A stretch of 17,567 nt of DNA from an uncultured Lachnospiraceae bacterium (GCA_902496125.1 CABUZU010000033.1:1-17567); one strand, 5' to 3'. Shown: positions 1 through 6,949, numbered from the stretch's first letter. Notes: generated from the sequence alone by a model not told the origin. Numbers and translations are program-made.

Positions 1-331
1 ATGCATTTACAACACGTCCTAACATGTTGTCACCTACTGGAACTTCTACTACACGCCCAGTAGTTTTAACGGTATCACCTTCATTGATATTTTTAGCATC
101 ACCTAATAAAACAACACCTACGTTATCTTCTTCAAGGTTTAATACCATACCATATACTTCTCCAGGGAATTCTAAAAGCTCACCCTGCATTGCCTTTTCA
201 AGTCCGTAAACACGTGCGATACCATCGGCAACCTGAATAACCGTACCTACGTCAGATACTTCAAGCTTAGCGGAGTATCTATTAATCTGCTCTTTAATAA
301 CAGAACTAATTTCTTCCGGTCTTAAATTCAT
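1..331 (-). CDS. atpA: ATP synthase F1 subunit alpha, N-terminal part (cut by window edge)
   Basis: This is the first 110 codons of the alpha subunit of F1, the non-catalytic nucleotide-binding partner of beta in the cytoplasmic head of ATP synthase. The start is ATG at 331 and the frame runs off the left edge, so no stop is in the window. The translation opens MNLRPEEISSVIKEQI and continues through YGLEKAMQGELLEFPG and GRVVEVPVGDNMLGRVV, which is the beta-barrel N-terminal domain typical of AtpA; the Walker motifs lie beyond the edge. An AGAAGG-like ribosome site sits about 12 bases upstream. It follows atpH by 44 bases in the same operon. Assignment is firm from sequence and gene order. Confidence 0.97.
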   Translation of the reverse strand, partial: MNLRPEEISSVIKEQINRYSAKLEVSDVGTVIQVADGIARVYGLEKAMQGELLEFPGEVYGMVLNLEEDNVGVVLLGDAKNINEGDTVKTTGRVVEVPVGDNMLGRVVNA

Positions 332-375
332 GGTCTTCTCGCACCTTCTTTCTTCGATTCTAAATGCATAACTTA

Positions 376-924
376 CTATGCTAACTGGATGCTATTTAAA
401 TTTTTACGCATATCTTCCAGTTTATTTTTAATACTGCCATCTACTACACGGTCACCAATTCGAATGGTAATACCACCAATCAATGAGGTATTTACAACAT
501 AATTTACTTCAAATTGTTTGTACTCGGTAGTAGCTAACAACTTAGCCACAATTTGTTCCTTCTGTGCATCGGATAGTTCAGATGCACTCGTTACAGTTGC
601 GATGCCAATTTTCTTATATTCTTTGACACGGCCAATAAAATATGCAAAAATACTATCCATATAAAATGCACGGCCTTTGTCAACGATTATACGTATGAAG
701 CCAACAATCTCATCAGATACACGACCTTTGAATACGTTTTCTACTACGTCTAGCTTTTCTGAAAGCTCAATGTCTGGATGTTCTAGGAATTTACCTAATT
801 TAGTGTTATCAGCAAATACCTTTCTTACACCTTCGACTTCTTCAAATAAGACATCAGTCATATTCTTTTCAATAGCTACTTCAAACAAAGCATCGCCATA
901 AGTTTTAGATATTAGCTTAGCCAT
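376..924 (-). CDS. atpH: ATP synthase F1 subunit delta
   Basis: Delta subunit (OSCP equivalent), which ties the top of the F1 head to the peripheral stalk made by the b subunit. The protein is 182 residues, normal for the family. It opens MAKLISKTYGDALFEVA, the usual start of the N-terminal helical domain, and ends with the conserved NTSLIGGITIRIGDRVVDGS stretch (about residues 144-163) and LEDMRKNL. The ATG at 924 has an AGGTGA ribosome site 8 bases upstream, inside the end of atpF; the two genes overlap by 13 bases, which suggests translational coupling. No oddity was seen. Confidence 0.97.
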   Translation of the reverse strand: MAKLISKTYGDALFEVAIEKNMTDVLFEEVEGVRKVFADNTKLGKFLEHPDIELSEKLDVVENVFKGRVSDEIVGFIRIIVDKGRAFYMDSIFAYFIGRVKEYKKIGIATVTSASELSDAQKEQIVAKLLATTEYKQFEVNYVVNTSLIGGITIRIGDRVVDGSIKNKLEDMRKNLNSIQLA

Positions 925-1427
925 GTATTTTCACCTATTTCATTAAGAGTTTCTTCTACCATTGAATCTTGAATCTCAACATTCATATTTGCAGAAACGA
1001 CTTTACCAGCCATCATAGAGGCAATCGTAATCATTTCTTGTTTTACATCTTCTAGAGCTTTCTTACGTTCTAATGCAATCTCTGCATTGGCTCTGTCAAC
1101 GATTCTTGCAGCTTCTTGTTTTGCTTCATCAATGATATCCGCTTCTTTTTTCATAGCTTTTTTACGAGCTTCACTTAGAATAGCATCTGCTTCTTGCTGA
1201 ACAGCTTTTATCTTCGCATCATACTCTTCTTTTAGAGCGATTGCTTCTTCTTTTTCCGTTTTAGCAAAATCTAATTCGCCTTTGATTTTTTCTTTTCTCT
1301 TATTAATAAAATCTCTAGCTGGATTAAAGAACATATAAGAAGCTACGAAAAACAAGATACCAATATTAAGAGCAGTCCATAATGCATCCATGATTAACTG
1401 CAAGTCTAATCCTAATATTCTATCCAA
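912..1427 (-). CDS. atpF: ATP synthase F0 subunit b
   Basis: Subunit b, the membrane-anchored peripheral stalk that holds the F1 head still against the rotating c ring. The protein has 171 residues: one N-terminal membrane segment (about residues 13-33, ALWTALNIGILFFVASYMFF), then the conserved NPARDFINKRKEKI and a long charged coiled-coil rich in Lys, Glu and Ala. The start is TTG at 1427, not ATG: an AAAGGAGG ribosome site at 1438-1445 lies about 11 bases upstream, and the next in-frame Met falls inside the membrane segment. It lies 43 bases after atpE, and its ribosome site is partly inside the right arm of an intercistronic hairpin. It overlaps atpH by 13 bases. Confidence 0.96.
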   Translation of the reverse strand: MDRILGLDLQLIMDALWTALNIGILFFVASYMFFNPARDFINKRKEKIKGELDFAKTEKEEAIALKEEYDAKIKAVQQEADAILSEARKKAMKKEADIIDEAKQEAARIVDRANAEIALERKKALEDVKQEMITIASMMAGKVVSANMNVEIQDSMVEETLNEIGENTWLS

Positions 1428-1441
1428 AATTCACACGCCTC

Positions 1442-1481
1442 CTTTCACTAATTTAATATTAATCTTAAATTTAGTTGAAAG
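1442..1481 (-). promoter_or_regulatory. Intercistronic hairpin between atpE and atpF
   Basis: Read on the minus strand, this segment folds as CTTTC, bulged A, ACTAA, bulged A, TTTAA, an 8-base loop, then TTAAA, TTAGT, GAAAG: 15 base pairs with two one-base bulges. The left arm includes the atpE stop codon (1471-1473) and the right arm ends in the first bases of the atpF ribosome site AAAGGAGG. There is no T-run after it, so it is not a terminator. Inference: it may stabilise the atpE message end and hold down atpF translation, fitting the need for many more c than b subunits. Confidence 0.5.
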
Positions 1482-1725
1482 GTTTAACGAACATTAAGAT
1501 AAATGCAACAACCAAACCATAAAGACCTGTTGTTTCTGCTACCGCCTGTCCTAATAACATGGTAGAAGTGATATCACCTTTTGCTCCTGGGTTACGTCCT
1601 ACTGCAGCTGCTGCCTGACCTGCTGCATAACCCTGACCAATACCAGGGCCTACACCAGCGATTAACGCGGTACCTGCTCCGAGTGCTGATAATGCATAAA
1701 TTAAGTCCTGACCTGAAATATTCAT
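1471..1725 (-). CDS. atpE: ATP synthase F0 subunit c, with sodium-binding residue set
   Basis: Subunit c, the two-helix protein that forms the rotor ring and carries the coupling ion across the membrane. It has 84 residues: helix 1 about 8-40, the polar loop GRNPGAKGD at 43-51, helix 2 about 53-79. The ion-carrying carboxylate is Glu64 in GQAVAETTGLYGL. Gln31 (GPGIGQGYAAG), Val62, Glu64, Thr65, Thr66 and Tyr69 line up with Gln32, Val63, Glu65, Ser66, Thr67 and Tyr70 that bind sodium in the Ilyobacter tartaricus c ring. That alignment is by eye, but the sequences are very alike around both motifs. I infer a sodium-translocating enzyme. The ATG at 1725 has a strong AAGGAGG site upstream. Confidence 0.97.
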   Translation of the reverse strand: MNISGQDLIYALSALGAGTALIAGVGPGIGQGYAAGQAAAAVGRNPGAKGDITSTMLLGQAVAETTGLYGLVVAFILMFVKPFN

Positions 1726-1770
1726 GATTTTTCCTCCTTAATACATGATAGATAAAATAATTCTTAGAGG

Positions 1771-2472
1771 TTATCCCTCTCTCTTCTGTACAGTGAAAAT
1801 CATAGTCAACATACAGAATACATACGTCTGGATTGCACCTGAAAATAAATCGAAGTAAATATGCAGGAACGATGGAATACCTATCTTCATAAAGAATGGT
1901 AATAATCCATACCACAATGCCATAATAATGGTACCTGAAAGCATATTTGCAAACAGACGCAATGACATAGATACTGGCGTAGCTAACTCACTAATGATGT
2001 TAACTGGAAGGAAAACTGGAAATGGATCTAAATATCCCTTCAAGCTATCCTTTAAGTTATACTTAATCGCATTGTAGTGAAGAATCACAAATGTGATTAA
2101 GGCAAGAGCTAAGGTAACACCGTAGTCTGCTGTCGGCGATCTAAGTCCCACAATACCACCGATATTACATGTCAAAATGTAAATGAATAGGATTGATATA
2201 TAGTTTAAATATGGTTTTGCAAATTTACCCATATTACTAGTAATCATACCATCTAACATTTCAACAATGGTCTCTAAAATCAGCTGGAAAGTACCTGGAA
2301 CTTCTTCGGCTTTCATCATTCTTCGCCTTGCAAAAATTAATAGAACTACAAGGAAAATTGTTATGATTGCCATACCCACATGTGTTGTCGTAAAGTAAAG
2401 TTCATGTCCACCAATCGTGTACTTTGCGACATCGTGAATATAAAAATCAGCCTCATGAGATATTGCTCCCAC
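1771..2472 (-). CDS. atpB: ATP synthase F0 subunit a
   Basis: Subunit a, the stator membrane protein that forms the ion half-channels beside the c ring. The protein has 233 residues with five to six hydrophobic segments. The essential arginine is Arg172 in the SMSLRLFANMLSG motif; the SELATPVSMS stretch before it and the C-terminal GAIQTYVFCMLTMIF helix are typical. The start is GTG at 2472 with an AAAGGGG ribosome site 9 bases upstream. An ATG lies between the site and the GTG, but it is followed at once by TAA. It lies 18 bases after atpI and 45 bases before atpE. Confidence 0.96.
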   Translation of the reverse strand: MGAISHEADFYIHDVAKYTIGGHELYFTTTHVGMAIITIFLVVLLIFARRRMMKAEEVPGTFQLILETIVEMLDGMITSNMGKFAKPYLNYISILFIYILTCNIGGIVGLRSPTADYGVTLALALITFVILHYNAIKYNLKDSLKGYLDPFPVFLPVNIISELATPVSMSLRLFANMLSGTIIMALWYGLLPFFMKIGIPSFLHIYFDLFSGAIQTYVFCMLTMIFTVQKREG

Positions 2473-2490
2473 TTACATTCACCCCTTTCT

Positions 2491-2922
2491 TTAAGATTTA
2501 ATATTGGCCTCACTATGACTCCGTACCAGACATCGGTGCATAAAAGGCTGTAAATATGCCCCTAGCTTTAAGGCTAACATTCCCACAAAAACAGCAGGCA
2601 TATTCAATATTCTTGAAAAATATGCGGCTACAATAACCACAATAAAGCCAAACATACGAATCAGATACATCTTCATCGTATGCTTTTGTGCAGCATCTGA
2701 ATTATTCATATCCATCGCATATTCTGTAGACCAAGCGATATGAATCATTGCAGCTGCCGTAGTTAAAACTCCTACTAAAAAACCTATGCTAATTGAAAAC
2801 AAATAAGAATGAAAAAAAATTACTATTATTAACTCTCCTACAATTCCATACAATAAAATTCCTAGAAGTATTTCCCAAAGCGTCTGTCCAGAATAACGAA
2901 ACTTCTTAAAGATGGTCGACAT
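2491..2922 (-). CDS. atpI: ATP synthase subunit I-like membrane protein
   Basis: A 143-residue protein with four hydrophobic segments (LLGILLYGIVGELIIVIFF, ISIGFLVGVLTTAAAMIHIAW, MFGFIVVIVAAYFS, MPAVFVGMLALKLGAYLQPF). Size, layout and position just before atpB fit the AtpI / subunit I family, reported to help assemble the c ring; assignment rests more on context than on a clear motif. I start it at ATG 2922: the AGAGGAGG site directly abuts an upstream in-frame ATG at 2931 (zero spacing), but lies 9 bases from the ATG at 2922. It overlaps the preceding atpZ-like gene by 17 bases, so the two are probably translated together. Confidence 0.8.
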   Translation of the reverse strand: MSTIFKKFRYSGQTLWEILLGILLYGIVGELIIVIFFHSYLFSISIGFLVGVLTTAAAMIHIAWSTEYAMDMNNSDAAQKHTMKMYLIRMFGFIVVIVAAYFSRILNMPAVFVGMLALKLGAYLQPFMHRCLVRSHSEANIKS

Positions 2923-3148
2923 CCTTTGCATCCTCCTCTAATAACTGTTTCATAATGCAGTAACCACTTCGGGCTCCCGCTAAAATTCCTAAGATTAAAA
3001 ATAATAAAATTAAATTTATTCCAAAACGCTTCTCAATAAATATTCCGGCTATTGTACACAATACAATAGGCGTTAACACATTGATACTCAATTGTGTAAT
3101 CATCACTAATGCTTTCGCAATTTGACCTGTTTTCTTTTTTTTATTCAT
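2906..3148 (-). CDS. AtpZ/AtpQ-like small membrane protein, first gene of the atp operon
   Basis: An 80-residue protein with a basic N-terminus (MNKKKKTGQ), two predicted membrane helices (about 13-38 and 45-66) and an acidic tail (LLEEDAKDVDHL). Proteins of this type commonly head atp operons and are annotated as AtpZ or F0F1 ATPase-associated subunits, with a suggested link to magnesium or assembly; the role here is inferred from context. The ATG at 3148 follows a TTTGGAG ribosome site with 7 bases spacing. A promoter lies about 65 bases upstream. It overlaps the atpI frame. Confidence 0.78.
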   Translation of the reverse strand: MNKKKKTGQIAKALVMITQLSINVLTPIVLCTIAGIFIEKRFGINLILLFLILGILAGARSGYCIMKQLLEEDAKDVDHL

Positions 3149-3213
3149 ATTGTCTCCAAACCAGAAAAATTTTTGTTATTTTTTTGACATTATTATACAA
3201 CTCATCTACCTTT

Positions 3214-3241
3214 ATTATACCAAACCTAAACGATTTGTCCA
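3214..3241 (-). promoter_or_regulatory. Predicted sigma-A promoter of the atp operon
   Basis: On the minus strand: -35 TGGACA (3236-3241), 16-base spacer, -10 TATAAT (3214-3219) preceded by TGG, an extended -10. It is the only strong promoter in the 268-base gap 3149-3416 between rpiB and the atp genes. A second TATAAT lies at 3192-3197 but has no matching -35. The rest of the gap is AT-rich with an 8-bp inverted repeat (TCTTACAA/TTGTAAGA) around 3320-3361; I see no clear terminator for rpiB. Confidence 0.65.
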
Positions 3242-3416
3242 TCAAAATTTGATTTATAATCATTTTTTTGTATGTATTTATTTTTAAACTTAAGATTATT
3301 TCAAGAAAAAATATATATTTCTTACAATTTGCACAAGTTATTTCAATTTGTTTTGTAAGATTTCTACATTGTATTTTTGTAGGTACAAAATTTTTTTCTC
3401 TGTTTTTACCAATGAT

Positions 3417-3848
3417 TTATTCTTCTTCAATTTTCGCAATCCTACGTTTATGACGTTCATCTCCGGAAAATGGTGTATTTAAGAATGTATCAATAATTTT
3501 TACAGCAAGTCCAGGTCCTGTTACCCTTGCTCCAAGTGCCACAATATTGGCATCATTGTGAAGTCTAGTAGCCTCTGCACTAAAGCAATCTCCGCAAAGT
3601 GCTGCACGAATTCCCTTTACCTTATTCGCGGTAATTGAAATTCCAATACCTGTACCACAAACCAAAATTCCCTTTTCACATTCTCCACTAGCTACTGCAT
3701 GAGCTACAGGCTTTGCAATATCTGGATAATCACAAGATTCTTCGCTAAAGCAGCCAAAATCCTTATACTCGATATTATTTTTTTCTAAATAATCGATAAT
3801 CTCCTTTTTAATTGCAAATCCGCCATGGTCACATCCAAATGCTATCAT
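3417..3848 (-). CDS. rpiB: Ribose-5-phosphate isomerase B
   Basis: Cytoplasmic enzyme that interconverts ribose 5-phosphate and ribulose 5-phosphate in the pentose phosphate pathway (RpiB/LacAB family). It has 143 residues, as expected. Visible motifs are MIAFGCDHGGFAIK (Asp7-His8), the active-site Cys64 in LVCGTGIGISITANK, His97-Asn98 in RLHNDANIVALGAR, and the GDERHKRRIAKIEE tail that carries phosphate-binding His and Arg residues. The ATG at 3848 has an AAGGAG site upstream. It is last in the sua5 - ywlE-like - rpiB run, 36 bases after the previous gene, the same order as ywlC-ywlE-ywlF in B. subtilis. Confidence 0.96.
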   Translation of the reverse strand: MIAFGCDHGGFAIKKEIIDYLEKNNIEYKDFGCFSEESCDYPDIAKPVAHAVASGECEKGILVCGTGIGISITANKVKGIRAALCGDCFSAEATRLHNDANIVALGARVTGPGLAVKIIDTFLNTPFSGDERHKRRIAKIEEE

Positions 3849-3884
3849 TTTAGTATCTCCTTTTTTGTTTTATTTATTTATATT

Positions 3885-4445
3885 TTACTCCTCATTTTCT
3901 ACTGGAGGAATAATTACCTTGGTTTCTTTTAATGCTTCTGAAACTTGTTGAATCAATTCATCTTCTACTACCGCTTTTTTTTCTTTTGGAAACATCTTTT
4001 CTATCATAATCTTTACTAATAAATCAATATGCTCATAAAACATTCCATAATCTGCTAAACTTCCAGCAGGATTTGAAATATCTCCTTCTTGTCCAATAAA
4101 GTTTCTTACTGTTGAAATTTGAGCTAGCCCTTCCCCAAAGCAATCTGGAAAATTATTGAGTATATGTACACTTTGTCCTTCCGTCATTGTTAGAACTAAA
4201 GACTGTGGTGTAATGTCTTCTCTTGTCAATTGCTCGGAATACTCTTTTGAAGGTTCTAATTGATGACTCTTTAATACGGCAACGGCTTTGGGATTCATCG
4301 GCTCCGGTATCAAAACAACCGTTCCCCTTGAACACACTTCTATATCTTTTGGATATTCTAAGCTTTTAAAAATTGCCTCTGCCATAATTCCTCTACAAGT
4401 ATTATCTGTGCATACAAAAATTATTTTTTTATAGATGTCAGACAT
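3885..4445 (-). CDS. Low-molecular-weight tyrosine/arginine phosphatase-like protein with altered active site
   Basis: LMW-PTP fold protein of 186 residues, with a longer tail than the roughly 150-residue YwlE. The P-loop is VCTDNTCRGIMAEAI, so the nucleophile Cys12 and phosphate-binding Arg18 of CX5R are present. Two changes stand out. The Ser usually following that Arg (CRS) is Gly19, and the DPFG-type loop, where Asp is the general acid, reads DISNPAGS with Asn125 at that place. Asp122 remains nearby. Activity may be weak or changed. Residues about 150-186 are an acidic/lysine tail of unknown role. It lies between sua5 and rpiB; in B. subtilis the gene in this cluster, YwlE, is a protein arginine phosphatase. 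Substrate here is not shown by the sequence. Confidence 0.85.
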   Translation of the reverse strand: MSDIYKKIIFVCTDNTCRGIMAEAIFKSLEYPKDIEVCSRGTVVLIPEPMNPKAVAVLKSHQLEPSKEYSEQLTREDITPQSLVLTMTEGQSVHILNNFPDCFGEGLAQISTVRNFIGQEGDISNPAGSLADYGMFYEHIDLLVKIMIEKMFPKEKKAVVEDELIQQVSEALKETKVIIPPVENEE

Positions 4446-4461
4446 ATGATTACCTACTTTC

Positions 4462-5496
4462 TTATACCTTAATGACTTGATGTGCTGCTGCTTTTATCAG
4501 GCGATTCATAATAGCCTCTCCTAATTGTGTCTGCCCAAATGCTTCTGAATAGATTGTCTTTACATTTGTCTCATCAAATTCACGAAGGATACGATATAAA
4601 TTGTGTGCTACACTTTTTGCATCGTCACGACTACCAATCGTTTTTACAAGTCCATTTGTATAATACTTCTGTGTCTCTTTTGTACAAATAATTCCAATAT
4701 CCTTTTGTTCTTTAATACGATTTAAAATCTCATTTATTACCTGAGACTGCTCACCTTGAACAATGATTAAATTGGCTTTTGGCGCATAGTGCTTATACTT
4801 CATTCCTGGTGCCTTTGGCTTTTCCTCTTCTGAAAGTGTAGAATTTTCTTCAATCTTTCCTGTTACTTCTTCAATCATCTTTGGTGTAATATAACCAGGC
4901 CTTAAAATCACAGGGCTATCTGTTGTCAAATCAATAATCGTAGACTCGATTCCAATATCTGTTTCTCCATCATCTAAAATCATTTCGATTCTTCCTGATA
5001 AATCATTTGCAACATGAATTGCCTTTGTTGGGCTTGGCTTTCCCGATAAATTGGCACTTGGTGCAGCAATTGGTACTCCTGCTTCTTCAATTAATCGAAG
5101 TGCACTCTTATGATTAGGCATACGAATCGCTACTGTATTTAATCCTCCTGTGGTTGCAAGAGGTACAATCTCTGACTTATTTAAAATAAGAGTCATAGGA
5201 CCTGGCCAAAACTTATCCATTAATGATTTTGCTGTAGGCGTAATCTCACGAACTAAAGACTTTACCTGTTCTATATTTGAGACATGTGCAATTAATGGAT
5301 TGTCACTTGGTCTGCCTTTTGCTTTATAAATCTTATACGATGCCTCCGGATCTAATGCATTTCCACCAAGTCCATATACGGTTTCTGTTGGAAATGCTAC
5401 TAGTCCACCGTTACGAATAATATCAGCGGCTTTTTTAAAGGCTTCATCCTTTTTATCATCTGTAATATTCCTTAAATCTATTATTTCTGTATTCAT
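4462..5496 (-). CDS. ywlC: L-threonylcarbamoyladenylate synthase (Sua5/YwlC type)
   Basis: Makes threonylcarbamoyl-AMP from threonine, bicarbonate and ATP, the first step to t6A37 in ANN-decoding tRNAs. It has 344 residues: an N-terminal YrdC/TsaC domain (about 14-205) with GGLVAFPTETVYGLGG, the KGR motif (60-62) in KAKGRPSDNPL, and APSANLSGKPSPT with the SAN motif (147-149); then a linker (about 206-232), the PGMKYKHYAPK hinge and a C-terminal Sua5 domain (about 240-344). This two-domain form is the Sua5 rather than the short TsaC type. The ATG at 5496 has only a weak GAGAG site. It is first of a three-gene unit, 16 bases before the phosphatase-like gene. Confidence 0.95.
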   Translation of the reverse strand: MNTEIIDLRNITDDKKDEAFKKAADIIRNGGLVAFPTETVYGLGGNALDPEASYKIYKAKGRPSDNPLIAHVSNIEQVKSLVREITPTAKSLMDKFWPGPMTLILNKSEIVPLATTGGLNTVAIRMPNHKSALRLIEEAGVPIAAPSANLSGKPSPTKAIHVANDLSGRIEMILDDGETDIGIESTIIDLTTDSPVILRPGYITPKMIEEVTGKIEENSTLSEEEKPKAPGMKYKHYAPKANLIIVQGEQSQVINEILNRIKEQKDIGIICTKETQKYYTNGLVKTIGSRDDAKSVAHNLYRILREFDETNVKTIYSEAFGQTQLGEAIMNRLIKAAAHQVIKV

Positions 5497-5535
5497 ATCA
5501 AAAAACTCTCTTTCTAAATCGATACCATAGTCAAC

Positions 5536-5565
5536 AGTATACCATATCTAGCACACATAAAACAA
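5536..5565 (-). promoter_or_regulatory. Predicted promoter of sua5 - ywlE-like - rpiB
   Basis: Minus strand: -35 TTGTTT (5560-5565), 18-base spacer, -10 TATACT (5536-5541) with TGG just before it (extended -10). The -35 lies in the T-tract of the carD terminator, so the two elements share bases. Confidence 0.5.
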
Positions 5566-5586
5566 GCCCCGGCTTGTGCCGAGGCT
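5565..5586 (-). terminator. Rho-independent terminator of the carD-like gene
   Basis: Read on the minus strand: AGCCTCGGC, loop ACAA, GCCGGGGCT, then TTGTTTTATG. The 9-bp stem has a single U-G wobble in the middle. It starts 13 bases after the carD stop codon. On the plus strand the wobble becomes a C-A mismatch and no T-run follows, so it is directional. Confidence 0.88.
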
Positions 5587-5599
5587 GTATTGTAATCCC

Positions 5600-6097
5600 T
5601 TATTTTAATTGTTCTGCAATAAATGAATCCACTTCATCCGGTTTCATATGAAGACCCATTGCAAATTCATCACATAAAAGTCTTTGTGCTTCTTTCATAA
5701 ACTGAGCGTCCGCCATATTAAGTTTCTTGCCTCTTTTTAATAATTCCTGTCTTCTTGAATAAATCGACTTCACAGTTCTTATCAACCTTCTAGGTTCGCC
5801 ACTATTAATAGCATCTCTAAAACGACTCTTTCTTTCGTTGGCATCTTCAATCCAATCAGCACTCTCTTTGGGCATCTCATTAATAATTGCTTTAATCTCA
5901 TCTTCCGAAAGAATCTTTCTTATCTTTGCTAAGGATTTCTCACTATCTGCCGGTACATAAATGGTTGACCTTGCTTCTTCTAAAGGTTTCAACACATAAT
6001 ATTTTCTTACCTTCTGTCCAAATTCTCGCTCTGTAATATCTTCAAATCTACAAACTCCTGTACCCTTATATAAAACATATTCGCCTATTTTAAACAA
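5600..6097 (-). CDS. carD: CarD family transcriptional regulator
   Basis: CarD-like protein that binds the RNA polymerase beta subunit through an N-terminal Tudor-like (RID) domain and the promoter through a C-terminal helical domain. About 165 residues, usual for the family. The N-terminal domain spans roughly 1-60 (FKIGEYVLYKGTGVCRFEDI, YYVLKPLEEARSTIYVPAD); the rest is helical and rich in Arg and Lys (ANERKSRFRDAI, RRLIRTVKSIYSRRQELLKRGK). I place the start at TTG 6097: GGAGG lies 8 bases upstream and relatives commonly begin MFKIGDYV. An in-frame ATG at 6112 is possible but its AGGAA sits only one base away; GTG 6100 is a third choice. It is alone between its own promoter and terminator. 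Confidence 0.9.
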   Translation of the reverse strand: MFKIGEYVLYKGTGVCRFEDITEREFGQKVRKYYVLKPLEEARSTIYVPADSEKSLAKIRKILSEDEIKAIINEMPKESADWIEDANERKSRFRDAINSGEPRRLIRTVKSIYSRRQELLKRGKKLNMADAQFMKEAQRLLCDEFAMGLHMKPDEVDSFIAEQLK

Positions 6098-6160
6098 CAC
6101 ATTTTCCTCCATTTCCTAGTATTTTTATTGATATTATTACAAACCGACAGATGTATTTTA

Positions 6161-6169
6161 ATTATATCA
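6161..6169 (-). promoter_or_regulatory. Extended -10 promoter of the carD-like gene
   Basis: Minus strand TGATATAAT, a perfect extended -10 (TGn-TATAAT), about 50-65 bases before the candidate starts. The place for a -35 is filled by T8 and poorly matches TTGACA, so this is a -10-driven promoter if real. I see no terminator after the upstream ABC permease (stop at 6230), so some read-through into carD is possible. Confidence 0.5.
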
Positions 6170-6229
6170 CTTTTTGAAAAAAAATGTTATAGACAAAATA
6201 GGCAAATTTTTTATAGTACAATCTAGTAA

Positions 6230-6949
6230 TTATTCCAAATTTAAGTGATTTCTTAGGATATATTCTGTCACTACAAAGAAAATAACGCTAAATACGATAT
6301 CAAAAATCAAATTGTAATCTGGTAAAAAGCCTACTAGAAACTCTATTATAATACTACTACAAAAAAATGCTACAACTGCAACTAATTTCTTATGACGATT
6401 TGCTAAATTTCCAATCGCTAAAGACATATAGATTTGCAAAATTCCACTTACACAAGAAACTAATGCAATCCCTCCCCATTTTAGTATTTCTAAAATATAA
6501 CTTGGCTCAAAAGTATTTAAAAACATTTGAAATACATATTTAATGGATACCGTTTCATTTACAACAATAAGAAATGGCATACTAAATGCGATTATCGAAA
6601 GGATTACAATTATACTACTTAAAATTAGCCAAATGACTGCTACGATTAATTTACTTAAAATCTGTTGCCATTCATGAACAGGCAAGGTGTGCATTAAATA
6701 CCCCTCTTCTTGTAATAGATTACGATAAAACCTGGTAACTATCATATAAAAAGTAATAACGATAATTGCTCCTACTAAAACAGAATAGGTCACCATTAAG
6801 ACAGTTGTAATAACTGATAAGCTGTCTTCATTAATATTGGTACCCATTGTAAACGAACCTAAAATTGCTACTAATAACAAAACTCCATATAAAATACCAA
6901 ATGTTCTTGCTGTGGATTTAAACTCATATTTTAATAACTTCCCTAACAT
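6230..6949 (-). CDS. ABC transporter permease (ABC-2 type), partner of the adjacent ATPase
   Basis: Integral membrane protein of 239 residues with about six hydrophobic segments (for example FGILYGVLLLVAILGSF, VLMVTYSVLVGAIIVITFYMIV, LIVAVIWLILSSIIVILSIIAF, VVAFFCSSIIIEFLVGFL). The motif YRNLLQEEGYLMHTLPV at about 94-110 is common in permeases of small Firmicutes exporters of this kind. The ATG at 6949 has GGGAGG 8 bases upstream and overlaps the end of the ATPase gene by 7 bases, so the two are coupled. The cargo is unknown; YtrA-regulated systems often respond to cell-envelope antibiotics, which is family knowledge only. Confidence 0.85.
   Translation of the reverse strand: MLGKLLKYEFKSTARTFGILYGVLLLVAILGSFTMGTNINEDSLSVITTVLMVTYSVLVGAIIVITFYMIVTRFYRNLLQEEGYLMHTLPVHEWQQILSKLIVAVIWLILSSIIVILSIIAFSMPFLIVVNETVSIKYVFQMFLNTFEPSYILEILKWGGIALVSCVSGILQIYMSLAIGNLANRHKKLVAVVAFFCSSIIIEFLVGFLPDYNLIFDIVFSVIFFVVTEYILRNHLNLE

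Noticed and set aside
1592..1915. 107-codon minus-strand ORF overlapping atpE and atpB
   Set aside because: It is a shifted frame across two certain genes and their spacer; it has no recognisable domain or ribosome site.
3320..3361. TCTTACAA/TTGTAAGA inverted repeat as rpiB terminator
   Set aside because: The loop is over 20 bases, the stem is 8 AT-rich pairs, and no T-run follows in the right direction.
3268..3453. 61-codon plus-strand ORF in the gap before rpiB
   Set aside because: Composition is low-complexity Phe/Ile from AT-rich DNA, it overlaps the rpiB end, and no ribosome site precedes it.
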